Shown here in pieces: positions 1-12,125 of a DNA stretch of 64,000 nucleotides. Under the pieces are notes generated by a model. It did no database searches and was not told where the DNA came from. It saw nothing but the letters and a program-made list of their open reading frames with translations. Each line of letters opens with the position of its first letter. The stretch's first letter is position 1. Position numbers and translations under genes: made by a program. The DNA lies in assembly GCA_028023455.1 (NCBI GenBank), contig JAQFVV010000056.1, positions 436,001 through 500,000 on the forward strand. The letters are read 5' to 3'. The stretch is from Epiperipatus broadwayi. Its lineage: Eukaryota; Onychophora; Udeonychophora; Euonychophora; Peripatidae.

Positions 1-1922
1 AATCAAATGAAATATATATATACATATATTGAAATATTAATTGCAGAAAATGCAATTTTTAAAGTCATTCATAGCTGTAATTTCAAAATCTAAAAATATG
101 AAATTTGAGGTCTTAAATGTATAATTTCACATAACAATTTAAACTAAATTTTCTGTGATTTTTCAGAAAGTTACTATGCAGTACTTTCTTTTTAAACAAG
201 AACAATATAGTTAACAATAAAGTGCAGGCACTATTTTGAATCTACCATCAGCTATTTATATTTTAATAGTTTTAGTATGGTGCAATACAAAGCATATTAT
301 AAATACTCTTCTAGCAATTTATAAGTAGCATTATTTTAAATCAAATTGTATTAGTATTTTTCTTTTCACCTGTTCTAACTTCTACATTAAAATAAGGGTT
401 TTATTGGCAAAGATAAATTTTCATCTTCTGAGAAATGATGATAACATTAGCAATAGAAAATTGATATGTCATTCCTATTTTCATAATTGTTTACTTCATT
501 TACATTGTTGTTTGACTAGTTAATGACTTATACAATGTTATAGCACATGTATGTTTTTGAAATTCTTTAACAATCTTATTTTCTCTTAAATGCATAACAG
601 ATTTGCATTTAAGATTTTGATGACCCCAAACCCTCCAAAGGATTACTTCTTCAGAAAATAATCTAGATATATATAACACTTATACACAAGTGATTTAATT
701 TCACAATCTATTGTTCCACTTTAAAATTCATTCACTGTTTTTTTATTCATCCTTTATTTTTTTTATAAATATCCAAAATTTGTTATAGCTATTATATTAT
801 AATAAGTTTCAAATAGAGAATATTACTTAAATTTTATAAACATATATTTTCTGTTACTTTTTAAAATTTATTATAGCATTGCAATAAACAAAATATCTCA
901 GTTACCAATATATTCAATTACACCTATACATTCCAGTACACTTTTTTTTTTTTTTTTTACAAAATAATAATTATTCATTAAAACTTCATAGATTTTTAAT
1001 TTATTTGTTTCAGAATTACTTGATGAAAGTGCTTTTTAAATTTTCTCTATAGGTTTATAACTCTGTGAAAGACTTATCATGTATTTCAAATAAACACATC
1101 TGAAAATATAATTGTATAAAAAAAATGCATGTAATATTGTTTAACATATTGTTAAGATATAGTCAATTGTTTTTGTAATTATTGAATTTATATATGAGAG
1201 TTTTGATTTGTTTTAATTATTTGTATTATTATTGGTTATTTTAATTCCATTATTGGATACTGGATGGTTTTATGTCAGGTGATTCTTTAATGTTAAATTG
1301 ATTAATAACATTTGAAAAGGGCACCAAAGCAGGTGCTGAAAAAAGCTTTTTATGTATAAAATTATTATTTGATTATATAGCTGTTGTAAAGAATTATTAT
1401 TATTTTCTGATTATTATTATCTGAAAATAGTTATTCAGTTATATTTTTAATTATTTCTATTTATTCAATAACAGTAGAGACTTCTATTTTTAAATTATAT
1501 TTTTCTTTTTATATCTAATTGTAGCCCATCTTTCTTTTAAAATATAAGCTTTTTTTTTTCTTAAAATAAATTATATTTCCATCATCTACATGTATTGAAT
1601 TATATGAAGTGTAATAATTGATTATTTGAATACAAGCAATAAGATCATATACATGCAATTAATATATATATTTAAAGATAAATCTATAAAAGTTTCATAA
1701 CATATTGCTTTTCATTCCTTTCTATGTGTATGATCCATATATTATTAAGAATTTCCAGCAAGTTATGTGAAGAAAAATAAACCTCCAAATCAATTCATCA
1801 TTAAAAAATAATAAAAAGTGAAAAGAGCAGTAATTAAAGTAAATTTCAGGAATTGATAATGTTTTACTTATCATAACATTGCTATAACTTACATAAAAAT
1901 TATTTCATTTATTAAATTTATT
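1..1922. other. A+T-rich DNA, no gene seen
   Basis: Low-complexity, strongly A+T-rich sequence with short homopolymers (for example a T run near 942-958). No open frame with recognisable similarity and no convincing pair of splice sites was found on either strand. It could be intron or intergenic DNA. If the DPM2 gene on the minus strand continues leftward, part of this stretch would be its intron. Confidence 0.6.
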
Positions 1923-2296
1923 AGCAGTAGCAAACTCTCCATGCAGTAGTGCCACCCAGTGCATGCCTTAGTAATCAATGAATGCAAGAAGCTTTGTGTA
2001 TAAAATCCCCACCTAGTGCATACTCATCCAATATTCCCAGAGTAGTTTCTAGCTTGTGGCTTTCATCAGTGAGGAGCTTTAGATCTAAGAGCATTGCATA
2101 TAGATATAAGAATCAAATGCAAATCTCCAGCAGCATCTTTTACTTATTTAGTTAGCTATAAAACTAGGAGCTTAAGACAAAAACACATTAATGTTTTCAA
2201 TCCAAGCTCTGTATGGAAAGTTTGCTTCTGCTAATACAGCTTGTTTAAGTATAGGAAATGGTGATCATGTGATATTTTGGTGATTTTACCATTGTA
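1923..2296 (-). repeat. Hammerhead repeat family H, degenerate copy
   Basis: This matches, in reverse orientation, the ~445 bp unit seen twice at 23.2-24.1 kb and again at 47.4-48.2 kb. It runs from the end of the unit (ACTCTCCATGCAGTAG) back through the hammerhead core. Near 2220 the orientation flips, and 2222-2296 matches the beginning of the unit on the plus strand. The same inverted arrangement occurs at 47.4-48.2 kb. It is more diverged than the other copies and I could not define its target duplication. Confidence 0.75.
2026..2084 (-). ncRNA. Hammerhead ribozyme motif, damaged cleavage site
   Basis: On the minus strand the core reads CTGATGA (2063-2069), then a short stem II region, then GAAAC (2045-2049). 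The outer half of stem I is ATCCAA at 2026-2031 as seen on the plus strand, opposite TTAGAT (2079-2084). The cleavage triplet GTC of the family is CTC here (2040-2042), and the outer stem has one mismatch. This copy is therefore probably inactive. Confidence 0.6.
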
Positions 2297-2379
2297 GATA
2301 ACAGAAATTATCTATTAAGAAATATTAAAATCTAAAAGTTATATCAGAGTTTCCTGTTCTTTCTAAGTTAAGAACTATA

Positions 2380-2450
2380 ATACTATGTTTCTTTGAAAAT
2401 AAGACACTGTCTTATATTATACTCTAGAGCTTATTTTCAGGGGATATGTT
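2380..2450. repeat. Small inverted-repeat element (MITE-like)
   Basis: Short element whose ends, TATGTTTCTTTGAAAATAAG on the left and the complement of CTTATTTTCAGGGGATAT on the right, form an imperfect terminal inverted repeat. A related copy lies at 6460-6530. It has no coding capacity. Confidence 0.4.
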
Positions 2451-2552
2451 ATTTTTTTCATGCATAAGTCTTCATTTATTTATGTATAAGAATCTACATT
2501 TATTCAAAATGGTAATTAAAGAATTATGGAATATGTGGCAAAAAACTGCAGG

Positions 2553-2560
2553 AAATGAAA
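2553..2560. repeat. Target-site duplication, left (AAATGAAA)
   Basis: AAATGAAA directly precedes the left terminus of the 2561-5943 element and recurs at 5944-5951 directly after the right terminus. A related unoccupied sequence at 6213-6245 has one AAATCAAA at the equivalent point (6229-6236). Confidence 0.8.
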
Positions 2561-2611
2561 GGTAATAGTATGAATACTGAACCCTACCATCTAATGGTGC
2601 TGTTTTTCACA
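2561..2611 (+). repeat. Left terminal inverted repeat
   Basis: Pairs with 5893-5943 over about 50 bp with few mismatches (CCCTACCATCTAATGGTGCT on the left; complement of AGCACCATCAGATGGTAGGG on the right). Confidence 0.8.
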
Positions 2612-2998
2612 AAACACACATCAATATATAGTTTTAGCGGCCTTAACTTATGGCTGACAGTACAATGGGTGTTTTTTGAGGTGTAACAGGCTGCCTGAGG
2701 GCGATGTATTCTACAATTACGTAATGAATACTATGCACATTGCATTGCGACAGTATTCATCAAGTGAGCACTCTTGAACTCTCTCTGTGGTCTGATTTGA
2801 TGGTGGCCATATTTGAAAGAGACAAAACTGCAAAAATTCATTATCGAAAATTTTTTAGAAAGCGTAGTGGAATTAGTATTCTATATTAAGAATTGTCATG
2901 TCATCACACACACTTCCCTACACTTGTCAACTGCACACACCTTTAAAAGGTTCTTTTCAGCATAGTTTTTTTCTGATTGTGCAAATGCCCATTTACAC

Positions 2999-3325
2999 AT
3001 GAATCCATGTGAGAACTGTCAAATATCATCTGCAAGTTGTCTGAATTGGTCGAAGCTGAGTGAATTGCCAGCCGGCCACACAAGTGGAGGCACAATATTG
3101 TGTTTTCCCAGAAAGAGAAACTCCTGCAAGCATACCTATGTAGGTCTGTATAAGGGAAGTTGGTTCGAAGGCTCCAAAATCCTGTTACTTACAGCTATGA
3201 GGCTTCACTGTTATTTTATTTGCATGTTACTTTTGGCTGCTGATTTTTATGCCCCCGAAAATGGTGGTGTTTTTTTTGTTACTTGTTTTGCTTCACAACT
3301 TGTCCAAAGTTTTGTTTATTTTTGA
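2999..3325 (+). pseudogene. Probable remnant of Merlin/ISXO2-like transposase N-terminus
   Basis: A 108-codon open frame inside the 8 bp-duplication element. Around residues 40-60 it reads SCKHTYVGLYKGSWFEGSKI. That resembles the end of the N-terminal zinc ribbon of ISXO2/IS1016-type transposases, where a Cys-rich segment is followed by a (K/R)xGSFFEGSK-like motif. The catalytic DDE domain is absent, and the C-terminal part is hydrophobic and unlike a transposase. I infer a decayed fragment, not a working gene and not a host protein. The similarity is judged by eye from one short motif. Confidence 0.45.
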
Positions 3326-4480
3326 TTCAATAAATTATTTTATGAGAAACTTGTTGTTGTTTTTGTTGTTCACATGATTATAAAGTAGGTAGGTAATATT
3401 TGATAAGTTTCATTAACTGTTAAAGTAGGTAATATTTTATTATATCAAAAAAAAAAAAAGAAGTGATTGAGAGTTTATTCAAAAGGCCCCACCAAAAAAA
3501 ATAAAATAATAATAAAGAACTGTGTGATAACATAATAAAATGTTCAAAAAGAAAATCCAAAAATAAGTCGATAATTAAAATGAAAACAAACCTTCCCTGA
3601 CGCTTCACCTTCCTTGGCTTAAAAAAAAAGTTTTCTTTAAAAATGAAACTGTTTATGTCTTTTTTTTTTTTAAATTAAAAGCCCAAAAAATAAAGAAGAA
3701 CTTTTCGCTATCATATAAAGCTTTCTGTAGTGTAAAGATTTGAAAAAAAAACAGCCTCATAATAAATTAACAAAAAAAAAAAAAAAATCCAAAATCAAAA
3801 CTACCCCTCCACCCTCTAAAAAACCAAGTGTTGGTTTATTCAAAAGTGCCGAATTGTTGAAGTCTTTCAGCAAATCAAAACATCAACAACAACAAAAAAA
3901 GAAGATAAATTAAAAGCAAACTACCAACCCCTCCACCATCTAAAAACAACAAAGGGTTTGGATAATCATCTGAAATCCAGGCACGGTCACTTGGGGCATT
4001 GATGCTATACAAAAAATCAAATGTAATGTTACCAGGCCGCCACAACTTTTTTTTCATAGAACATAGTTTTTTTTTTTTTTGATTAAACAAATTTTTATTT
4101 CATTTATAATATGATTTCTTTTTTATTAAACAAATTTTTATATTCATTTTCGTTGTTTTTTTTTTAACCTGACATTTTTCTTTATCCAACAAATTTTGGT
4201 AATTTAATTTTATGTTTATTGTTCTGAATTTTAAAACTTTGGACTGTTTCACGATGAAAAAACTTTAACCTCGCAGAAAAAATATAATAGTATAATTATT
4301 TGGGACATGTTTCGACTTTGTTCTACCTTTTTTTTTGGTGGGTTGATCAAATTGTTTTTCTTATTAAATCAAAAGTAACTTTTGTGTTTTTTGGGGTTAA
4401 AAATTGTTTTCAAACTCCCGCCCCCACAGTCGGAAAAATAATTGTAACAAAATGTCAATAATTCACTTTTTTTTTTAAGT

Positions 4481-4566
4481 GTCATAGCATCAGCCAGGAT
4501 GCGAACCCACAACCCGGGCAACTGCCTGCAAGTGCAAGGCAGTCACGCTGACCTCTCGAGCACCAA
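4481..4566 (-). repeat. tRNA-like sequence inside the transposon
   Basis: On the minus strand a GC-rich block reads GGTGCTCGAGAGGTCAGCGT, then, about 45 bases on, GGTTCGCATCC. The latter is a good B-box of an RNA polymerase III internal promoter, and GAGGTCAGCGTGACTG is a weak A-box. The anticodon arm does not fold with a normal 7-base loop and the acceptor ends do not pair, so it is not a functional tRNA. It may be a tRNA-derived SINE fragment or tRNA pseudogene. Confidence 0.45.
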
Positions 4567-5892
4567 TGCAAGACAAAAACAACAACTTTTTCTCAATTTT
4601 TGCTTTTATTTATATTTGTTTGAATAACCTTTTTTTTTTTGCCTTCTACAATAAACTGCTTGGGGGGGGGGGGGCTTTCATACTTTGTTACTATTAACAA
4701 AAAGCCAACAAAAATAGTCATTTATTTTAACCCTGCTGCAAAAAAATAATCCAAATACTTGTCAATTTCTAATGAAATGAAAAAAAAAAGTACACAAACT
4801 TTGGACTTTTTGAACTTATTTATTATTTTATTGCTGTAATAAAAAGTCTGGTATTTGGGAGGGCATTATGTGCCTCAAAAAAAGGACACAGTCTCCCTCA
4901 TTCCCAGTACTCGGCAATTCTGAAAAGTTTAAAAATTGCACGTTGTTCTCAGACATTTTATTGGTCTCATATATTTCCCCCACTGAAACGTGACTTAGCA
5001 CTTGAGTTTTGTTGAAGCATGTTCGAATATAACTTTTGCCAATTTTTTACATATTAACATTTTTTTAGGGAAGGGTGGGGACCATATGACAATTATTAGT
5101 AATTAACAACATTATTTGAATATAAATGACATTACTCTATTACGGAGATTTGAAAAGTTGTACCGACTTCAAATTAAAACACCCTCAAGCAATACAGTAA
5201 TCAGTTATGAATAGAACAAATACGCATAAATAGTTTCGAAGCACAAAACAGACTGTAATATTTTTGAGCAATGTCATGTAAAGCGGCTTGCCAAATGGGT
5301 TTAATACAATATTCAATGTTGTATTAGCCGTAAGGCCGGCTGCAGAAACGGCATTTTAATGTGTTTTGACACATAAACAATGCCATCAGGCGGCCGTGCC
5401 TGGATTGCAGATGACTACCAGTGCTTGTTACCGTATTCTTGTGTAAACAAACCGACAGAGTGTTAATCGATAATTTAAAAGCAAACCAACACCCCTACAC
5501 CATCTAAAAACAAAGTGTTTGTTTCTTAAAAAAACGAACCCCAAAAAAAAATTTGGTTTACCGTAATATTATGTAAAAAAACCTACGGACAGTTGGTCAT
5601 TTACAAACAAACCAACACCCCTAGACTATCTAAAAACAAAGTATTTGTTTATTAAAAACAAAAAAAACTTGGGTGGAATAAAAAAAACTTTGGTGGTTTA
5701 CCATTGCCGCTGGAAAAAAAATTAAAAACCAGTTGAAAAAAAAAATCTTTTACCATAATATTATGTAATAAAAAAAATTTGATGGTTTACTGTCATCGAT
5801 GAAAAAATAATAAAAACCAGTTGAAAAAAAAATTACTGTTATATTATGTAAACAAACAGATGGCCCATGAATTGGTATATTGATGTGAATTG

Positions 5893-5943
5893 GGTGAAAA
5901 AGAGCACCATCAGATGGTAGGGTTCGGTATTCATACTATTATC
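5893..5943 (-). repeat. Right terminal inverted repeat
   Basis: Inverse copy of 2561-2611, ending CATACTATTATC, followed at once by the second AAATGAAA (5944-5951). Confidence 0.8.
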
Positions 5944-5948
5944 AAATG

Positions 5949-6380
5949 AAATTCTGAAATCTTTTCTTTATTTTGACACAAATTTATAATTGTAAGCACA
6001 TCTGTTATAACACCCAATATATATAATAATAAAGTTAGTAATTCCCAAATGTACTTCTGATTAACTTTCATTTTAAAAGAAAAAAATCTAATGCATTTGA
6101 TAATATATTAAATATTTTCCCATCACCAGAGTTTCACAGATGTGTTGTGCCTGCATAGTGATTGGTTATTTGGCAGTCTTACAATAGGTAATTGAAGGAT
6201 TATCAGATAAGTGATAAAAAATTGCAGGAAATCAAATTCTGAAATCATTTCTTTATTTCACACAAGCATATTATTGTACGCATGTATGTTGTGACACATG
6301 ATGTATATAATAATAAAGTTAATAATTCCAAAATGTAAGCCCTTCTGGTTAACTTTCATTTTAAAAGAAAAAAAATCTTA
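5949..6380 (+). repeat. Direct duplication of a ~140 bp block
   Basis: The block beginning TTCTGAAATC at 5952 recurs at 6237. Both copies continue through a TATATAATAATAAAGTTA motif and a CTTTCATTTTAAAAGAAAAA motif. The second copy still joins to the sequence that lies left of the transposon (GCAGG-AAAT), so it preserves a related unoccupied version of the insertion site. Confidence 0.65.
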
Positions 6381-6459
6381 GTGGTTCTTTACATTGGCAG
6401 AGTGACACTGCTGTGATTTTACCAAAATGCATTTGTGAGACAGAGAAATAACAAATGTA

Positions 6460-6530
6460 CAGTATTTTCTTTCTCTTTCTAACTAGGACTTATTTTCTGG
6501 TTAGGTCTTATTTTCAGGGAAACATGGTAT
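6460..6530. repeat. Second copy of the small MITE-like repeat
   Basis: Contains TCTTATTTTCAGGGAAACAT, matching the right end of the element at 2380-2450. The left end is degraded. Confidence 0.35.
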
Positions 6531-7684
6531 TTGAAAATGGATTAAATGGCAAATGGGTTGTATAATTAATGGCAAATTAACACACAAGATGAAATGAATC
6601 AAAGTTACTTTTCTAATCTGATTGATACAATATTCACACTATAGTGCTTAACTTAATGTAAAGTATAGTAGAGCCCAAATTATACAGAATTGTAAAATAT
6701 AAATCACTAAAATGAGTCACTCATATTAATTCTCTTTACATATCATCAAACCCATTCCACATACTTCCTCCATTACATTATAAATCAATAAAGATATATT
6801 TAGTTAGGAATCACATGTTTTTAATTAATATAAAATGTTAATATTTCTTTAAGAATTCAACATTTTTGGTGAAAAGACTGACAAACTTTCAAAGTAAATA
6901 AATAAAATATAATAAAAAAAAAATAGTGAACGTGTTGCTGTTCAAAGAGTTCAAATGAAATTTGAGTACCATATGTCCCAGAATTACAGCCCAATCCACA
7001 GACCTTGAACTCTAGAATCAGTCACTCTATTACTGCATCAAACCCTGCAGAGTAAAAAGTACTATGATGATAGTTATCTAAAATGTTACAAGAAGCAGAC
7101 TCTAACAAATAACACCAACCGAATATCATATCAATTAATATAGTCATAGTAAGAGATATGTCATAGATGTTGCTTATGTTTTGCTTTATGTAATATTTAT
7201 TTAAATGAATTGCTAAATAAATATTACTTGAATAAAAAATAAAATCAACATAAGAAAAATAACAGTTTATTAAATTAGCTGATGACAGGATAATGTTGAA
7301 ACTAATAATACTTGGAGAAAGATAATTGGGAATATGGCAAGATTAAAAATGATAGTTTATTTTGAAAATAATACTTAAAATGTGCAAAATGATTAAACAT
7401 TAATCCTTATAAAAATTAGGAATTCACTGTGACTATTATTATTTTTGAAATAATAGATAAATTATATTTATGTTTGAAATATCTCATTTATCAATAGTAA
7501 AAAAAAAATATAGATAAAAGTAATTATTAATCTACCAATAACAATATAATATGAACACTTTATTTAATAATTAAATGCCAAACTAAATCCCAATTTTGCT
7601 CAGTCAACAGATTTGATTATAAAAAATATTCTAATATAAAATAATAACAAGATGTAAACTGACACATACACAAACATAAAATGT
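6531..7684. other. A+T-rich DNA, candidate DPM2 intron
   Basis: No coding similarity seen. It lies just downstream (minus strand) of the DPM2 exon's splice donor, so it would be intron if that gene is real. Part of it, 7150-7320, is a dispersed repeat. Confidence 0.5.
7150..7320. repeat. Dispersed repeat, copy 1
   Basis: TTTATGTAATATTTATTTAA followed by a near-palindromic GCTAAATAAATATTA block and ATAAGAAAAATAACAGTTTATT. The same order of motifs is found at 8345-8520. No coding capacity and no clear termini. Confidence 0.5.
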
Positions 7685-7690
7685 ACTTAC

Positions 7691-7780
7691 CATAATCAAA
7701 AGCCAGGTAGAAAAATAGACAAATATCATAGTACTTAAAGCAATCATGCTATAGCCAACTATCTGGTCTAGTTTGGATGC
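7691..7780 (-). CDS. DPM2: Exon of dolichol-phosphate mannosyltransferase subunit 2
   Basis: On the minus strand a 90-nt open exon is preceded by a T-run ending in CAG and followed by GTAAGT, both strong splice signals. It encodes exactly 30 residues, starting ASKLDQIVGYSMIALS and ending FSTWLLIM. This matches the N-terminal region of DPM2, the small two-helix ER membrane protein that stabilises and localises dolichol-phosphate-mannose synthase (with DPM1 and DPM3) for N-glycan, O-mannose and GPI synthesis. The Asp-Gln-(Ile/Val)-Val-Gly start and the first membrane helix ending in an aromatic-x-x-Trp stretch are the recognisable parts. The starting methionine exon should lie at higher coordinates and the second-helix exon at lower coordinates. 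I found neither, so they are outside the window or too short to recognise. A retro-copy is excluded by the intact splice sites. Confidence 0.7.
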
Positions 7781-7904
7781 CTGAAAAAAAAAAAAAAGCT
7801 CTAAATCTAATCACAAAGGATTTTATTTTCTTTGAAATTCAGAAAATGAGAGGGGGTATTATTGTTTGGACATTCATAAAACTAAAAATACCAAAAAATG
7901 AAAT

Positions 7905-7966
7905 TGATCTGGGAACTTAACATCCAATGGGTGACACTTTACCACTGCACTAAATCATATGGGGAA
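7905..7966 (-). repeat. tRNA-like SINE head
   Basis: Minus strand reads TTAGTGCAGTGGTAAAGTGT (a good A-box region), then CACCCATTGGATGTTAAGTTCC, where the B-box is degenerate. This is the layout of a tRNA-derived SINE promoter. It lies just upstream (minus strand) of the DPM2 exon, within the presumed intron. Confidence 0.4.
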
Positions 7967-8344
7967 ATTCATACCTACTAATAATGTTTCCAAGGTCAGT
8001 TCTTTTTGTTCTTCTCCAAACTATTTATTTTAAGCCTAAGTAATCAATCAACAGCAGGTGATATATTGCAACAATATCCCCATCCAGATAGTTCTAAGTT
8101 TTACATTTGTCATTGACAATTTAGGATTAACCTCAAATTCCAATACATTTATGCATCTATAAGTCATTATTTACACCTTAATACTATTCAAACTAATAAA
8201 CAGTCTGAAATTATTAAACTTATTTTCATTTAAGCCAACTTATACAGTTATATAGATCTGACATCAGTCATTTTCTTTATATTTTAGAGATCTTTTCATT
8301 AAAAAAAATAATAACAAGTCAAAGGATATAGACATTAGGGATGA

Positions 8345-8520
8345 AGGTATGTCACACTTTATGTAATATTTATTTAAATAAGTGGCTAAATAAATATTAT
8401 TTAAGTAAATATAGAATTAACATTGGAAGAAGGAAAGTTTATTGTATTATACATGCTGATGGTAGGGTATATGTTTACAAATAAAGAAAATAAAGTTAAT
8501 AACATATTAAATGGGATTAA
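8345..8520. repeat. Dispersed repeat, copy 2
   Basis: Second copy of the 7150-7320 repeat: TTTATGTAATATTTATTTAA, then GCTAAATAAATATTATTTAA and a following AGTTTATT block, in the same order. Confidence 0.5.
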
Positions 8521-9414
8521 TAACATTTGAAAAAAAGATTGAAATAAAAATAAACTTGGTTAAAACTAGGCCAGTGAAGATAGTTTAGGAGATTACAACA
8601 TTAATAATGGCAGTTGGTCAGAAAATATACAGCAGATTAATAACATTTTTATTATTATTATTATTTGGAAAGTTGATCAACTGATAAAAGACATGACCAA
8701 AAAAAGAAATAAAAATAGCAATAATTAAGTAAATTTTTTTTTAAATAAAAAAATAAGACATACAGTATGACTCTTTAAAGCTGAATTTGCAAAAGATTTT
8801 TGTTAAAGGTTTTATTTGAAATTTGATTGGAAAATAGACAGGATGTGATAAGTTAAAAAAAATGACCAAGAAATATGAATTTGAAATAAAATGAACAAGT
8901 TATATTAAATAGATCATAGTATGCAATTATAGATTTTTTTAATAAAATAGATAAAAATAAAAATTATGAAGACTATGTTGTGATTGGAATGGAAGGTGAT
9001 AAAAAAAAAACAATAGAAAAAGAAAAAAGTTATTAGATAGAAATGGCAAGATTTTAAACAGGAAAGAAAAAATAGTAATATTGATAAAGAAGATAGCTTA
9101 GATTAAAATGTGAAATATGTCTTTTATTCAATTATAAAGACAATAATATATAATACAAAATACAAAGAATAAAGAAATACATGATGAACACATTGTATTC
9201 TGAGAAATCAATCTATTAATGTATATTATTATATGGATATTTGGTTTAATAAATTTGAAGTAATATGTAACAACATGTCACAATTAGAGTTTTAAATATC
9301 TTAGCTTCACATCTTTATTTGGAGAAAAATTTTAAATGTGCAACAACTTTTTTTATTGTTTCAAAAATATTTTTATTATTTATATTACATTATTTTCAAA
9401 TATTTTAATCCATC

Positions 9415-9415
<1 letters not shown>
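8521..9415. other. A+T-rich DNA, nothing recognised
   Basis: Very A+T-rich with poly-A and TTA runs (8644-8666). No open frame or splice pair that I can support. Confidence 0.5.

Positions 9416-9504
<89 letters not shown>
9416..9504 (-). repeat. (TAA)n tail of element B
   Basis: About 29 uninterrupted TAA units on the plus strand, then TTTATTTATTTATTTATT. On the minus strand this reads as an AATAAATAAATAAA end running into (ATT)n, the 3' tail of element B. Confidence 0.8.
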
Positions 9505-9506
<2 letters not shown>

Positions 9507-9613
9507 TTATTTATTTATTTATTCATTATGAAGCAAACAATAAATGTATAATACAGTGAGATAAATTCCATACAAGAAAAATCTTGTGTGAGGAATTTAA
9601 ATGTAACAACTAA

Positions 9614-10690
9614 AAACACTAATAAAATACAAAAAAAAAAAGTATAAATATAACATAAAATATTAAAATCACACAGATATTGCATTTGGCAATTCAATCA
9701 CAGTAGTAAATAATTACATCATAACATATAATATAAACAAACAAAAAAAATAAAATAAAATAAATATAAAACTAATGCTTAGCATAATATAACCAGTGCC
9801 ATAAATGCTTTTTAAAAATCAAATAAGATAGTGTTCATTAAATTCACAGAACAATCTCTTATAAATAGATATTAAATAATTTAGGACCATTATAACTAAA
9901 TTGCTTCCTACTGGATGTTTTAAGAAAATTAAGTAAAGCTAACTGATATTTAGTAGATAAACGAGTATTTACTAAAAAACACTAATAAAATACAAAAAAA
10001 AAAAAAAAGGATAAATATAACATAAAACATTAAAATTATACAGATATTACTTTTGGAAATTCAATAACAGTAGTAAATAATTACATAACATACAGTATAA
10101 ACAAAAACAAAATAAACAAAATAAAACTAATGCTTAGCATAATATAACCAGTGCCATAAATGCTTTTTAAAAATCAAATAAGATAGTGTTCATTAAATTC
10201 ACAGAACAATCTCTTATAAATAAATATTAAATAATTTAGGACCATTATAACTAAATTGCTTCCTACTGGATGTTTTAAGAAAATTAGGTAAAGCTAACTA
10301 ATATTTAGTAGATAAACGAGTATTTACTAAAAAACACTAATAAAATACAAAAAAAAAATATATATATAACATAAAATATTAAAATTATACAGATATTACA
10401 TTTGGAAATTCAATAACAGTAGTAAATAATTACAACATAACATACAGTATAAACAAAAATAAAATAAAATAAACAAAATAAAACTAATGCTTAGCATAAT
10501 ATAACCAGTGCCATAAATGCTTTTTAAAAATCAAATAACTAGTGCTCATTAAATTCACAGAACAATCTCTTATAAACATATTAAATAATTTAGGACCATT
10601 ATAACTAAATTGCTTCCTACTAGATGTTTTAAGAAAATTAGGTAAAGCTAGCTGATATTTAGTAGATAAACGAGTATTTACAACAGAAGA
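9614..10690 (-). repeat. Three tandem copies of the element B 3' end (~355-361 bp)
   Basis: The block starting AAACACTAATAAAATAC occurs at about 9614, 9975 and 10331. Each copy holds the last ~75 codons of the reverse-transcriptase frame (stop at 9783 or 10130 in the extra copies, 10484 in the parent) plus the 3' UTR. The two extra copies share AAGATAGTGTTCATT where the parent has AACTAGTGCTCATT, so they descend from one duplicated ancestor. Confidence 0.8.
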
Positions 10691-11329
10691 TTTAGTATCC
10701 AAATGAAGTTTCCTACAATAAATATCAAGAATTACTCTATATTTATACAAATGGAAAACATCTAGTATATTAAAAGTGGCATAAATATCTTTAACAGATG
10801 TGGCATGTGATCTACCAAAAATGATACGCATTGTATAATTCTGTAAAACAGACAATGTAGTCATTGCAAAAGTAGAACAGTTCCCCCAAACTGATATATT
10901 ATAACATAATAAGCTTTGATAAGAAGAAATATATAAAGTAATCAAAGCTGACCGAGGAAAAAATTTAGATAAGTACAAAAACATATAATTTAATTTATGT
11001 AAACGAGAACAAAGGAAGTCAATATGGTTTGACCAAGATAGTCTGGAGTCAATAAAAATACCTAGATAGCAAATATTATCAACAAAAGAAATGTTAGCAC
11101 AAGTACAAGTGCTAATACAATGCCAAAAATACTTATTACAAATAGTAATGTTAAGCGAATGAATATTTGACCTATAAGAAAAATTAATAGCTTTTGTTTT
11201 ACTCAGATTAATTGATAAATTATTAAATGCTAACCATTTACTAATTAGGATTAAATCATCATTAATTATTTTTTCAACAAAATTATATGAAACTGCAGCA
11301 TAAGATAAAGCAATATCATCTGCAAAACC
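10484..11329 (-). pseudogene. Reverse transcriptase C-terminal fragment of element B
   Basis: About 280 codons are open from the catalytic FADD box (GFADDIALSYAAVS) to a stop at 10484. The fragment includes the C-terminal RT blocks: a lysine-threonine-lysine 'LSKTK' block, a 'YLGIFIDSRLSW' block and the thumb/connection region ending WHWLYYAKH. These fit the Jockey/CR1 group. The N-terminal part of the longer open frame is only the translation of the microsatellite as poly-tyrosine and is not protein. The first RT blocks and the endonuclease are absent, so it cannot be functional. The long open frame without stops suggests a fairly recent insertion. Confidence 0.85.

Positions 11330-12125
<796 letters not shown>

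Larger units (their letters stand above)
2561..5943. mobile_element. Merlin-like DNA transposon, non-autonomous or decayed
   Basis: A 3383 bp element bounded by inverted termini of about 50 bp. The left end starts GGTAATAGTATGAATACTGA, and the right end, complemented, starts GATAATAGTATGAATACCGA. It is flanked by an 8 bp direct repeat. An 8-9 bp target duplication together with termini starting GG fits the Merlin (IS1016/ISXO2-like) superfamily. A translated piece near 3030-3250 supports this because it resembles the zinc-ribbon end of that transposase. The interior is rich in homopolymers and imperfect internal repeats: a motif shared by 3950-4010 and 5381-5430 in inverse orientation, and a TTTACCGTAATATTATGTAA-like motif repeated at 5550-5850. 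No intact transposase remains. A hAT origin (also 8 bp duplications) is less likely because the ends do not start CA. Confidence 0.65.

Noticed and set aside
4481-4566. A genuine tRNA gene
   Set aside because: The B-box is good, but the acceptor stem does not pair and the anticodon arm lacks a normal 7-base loop.
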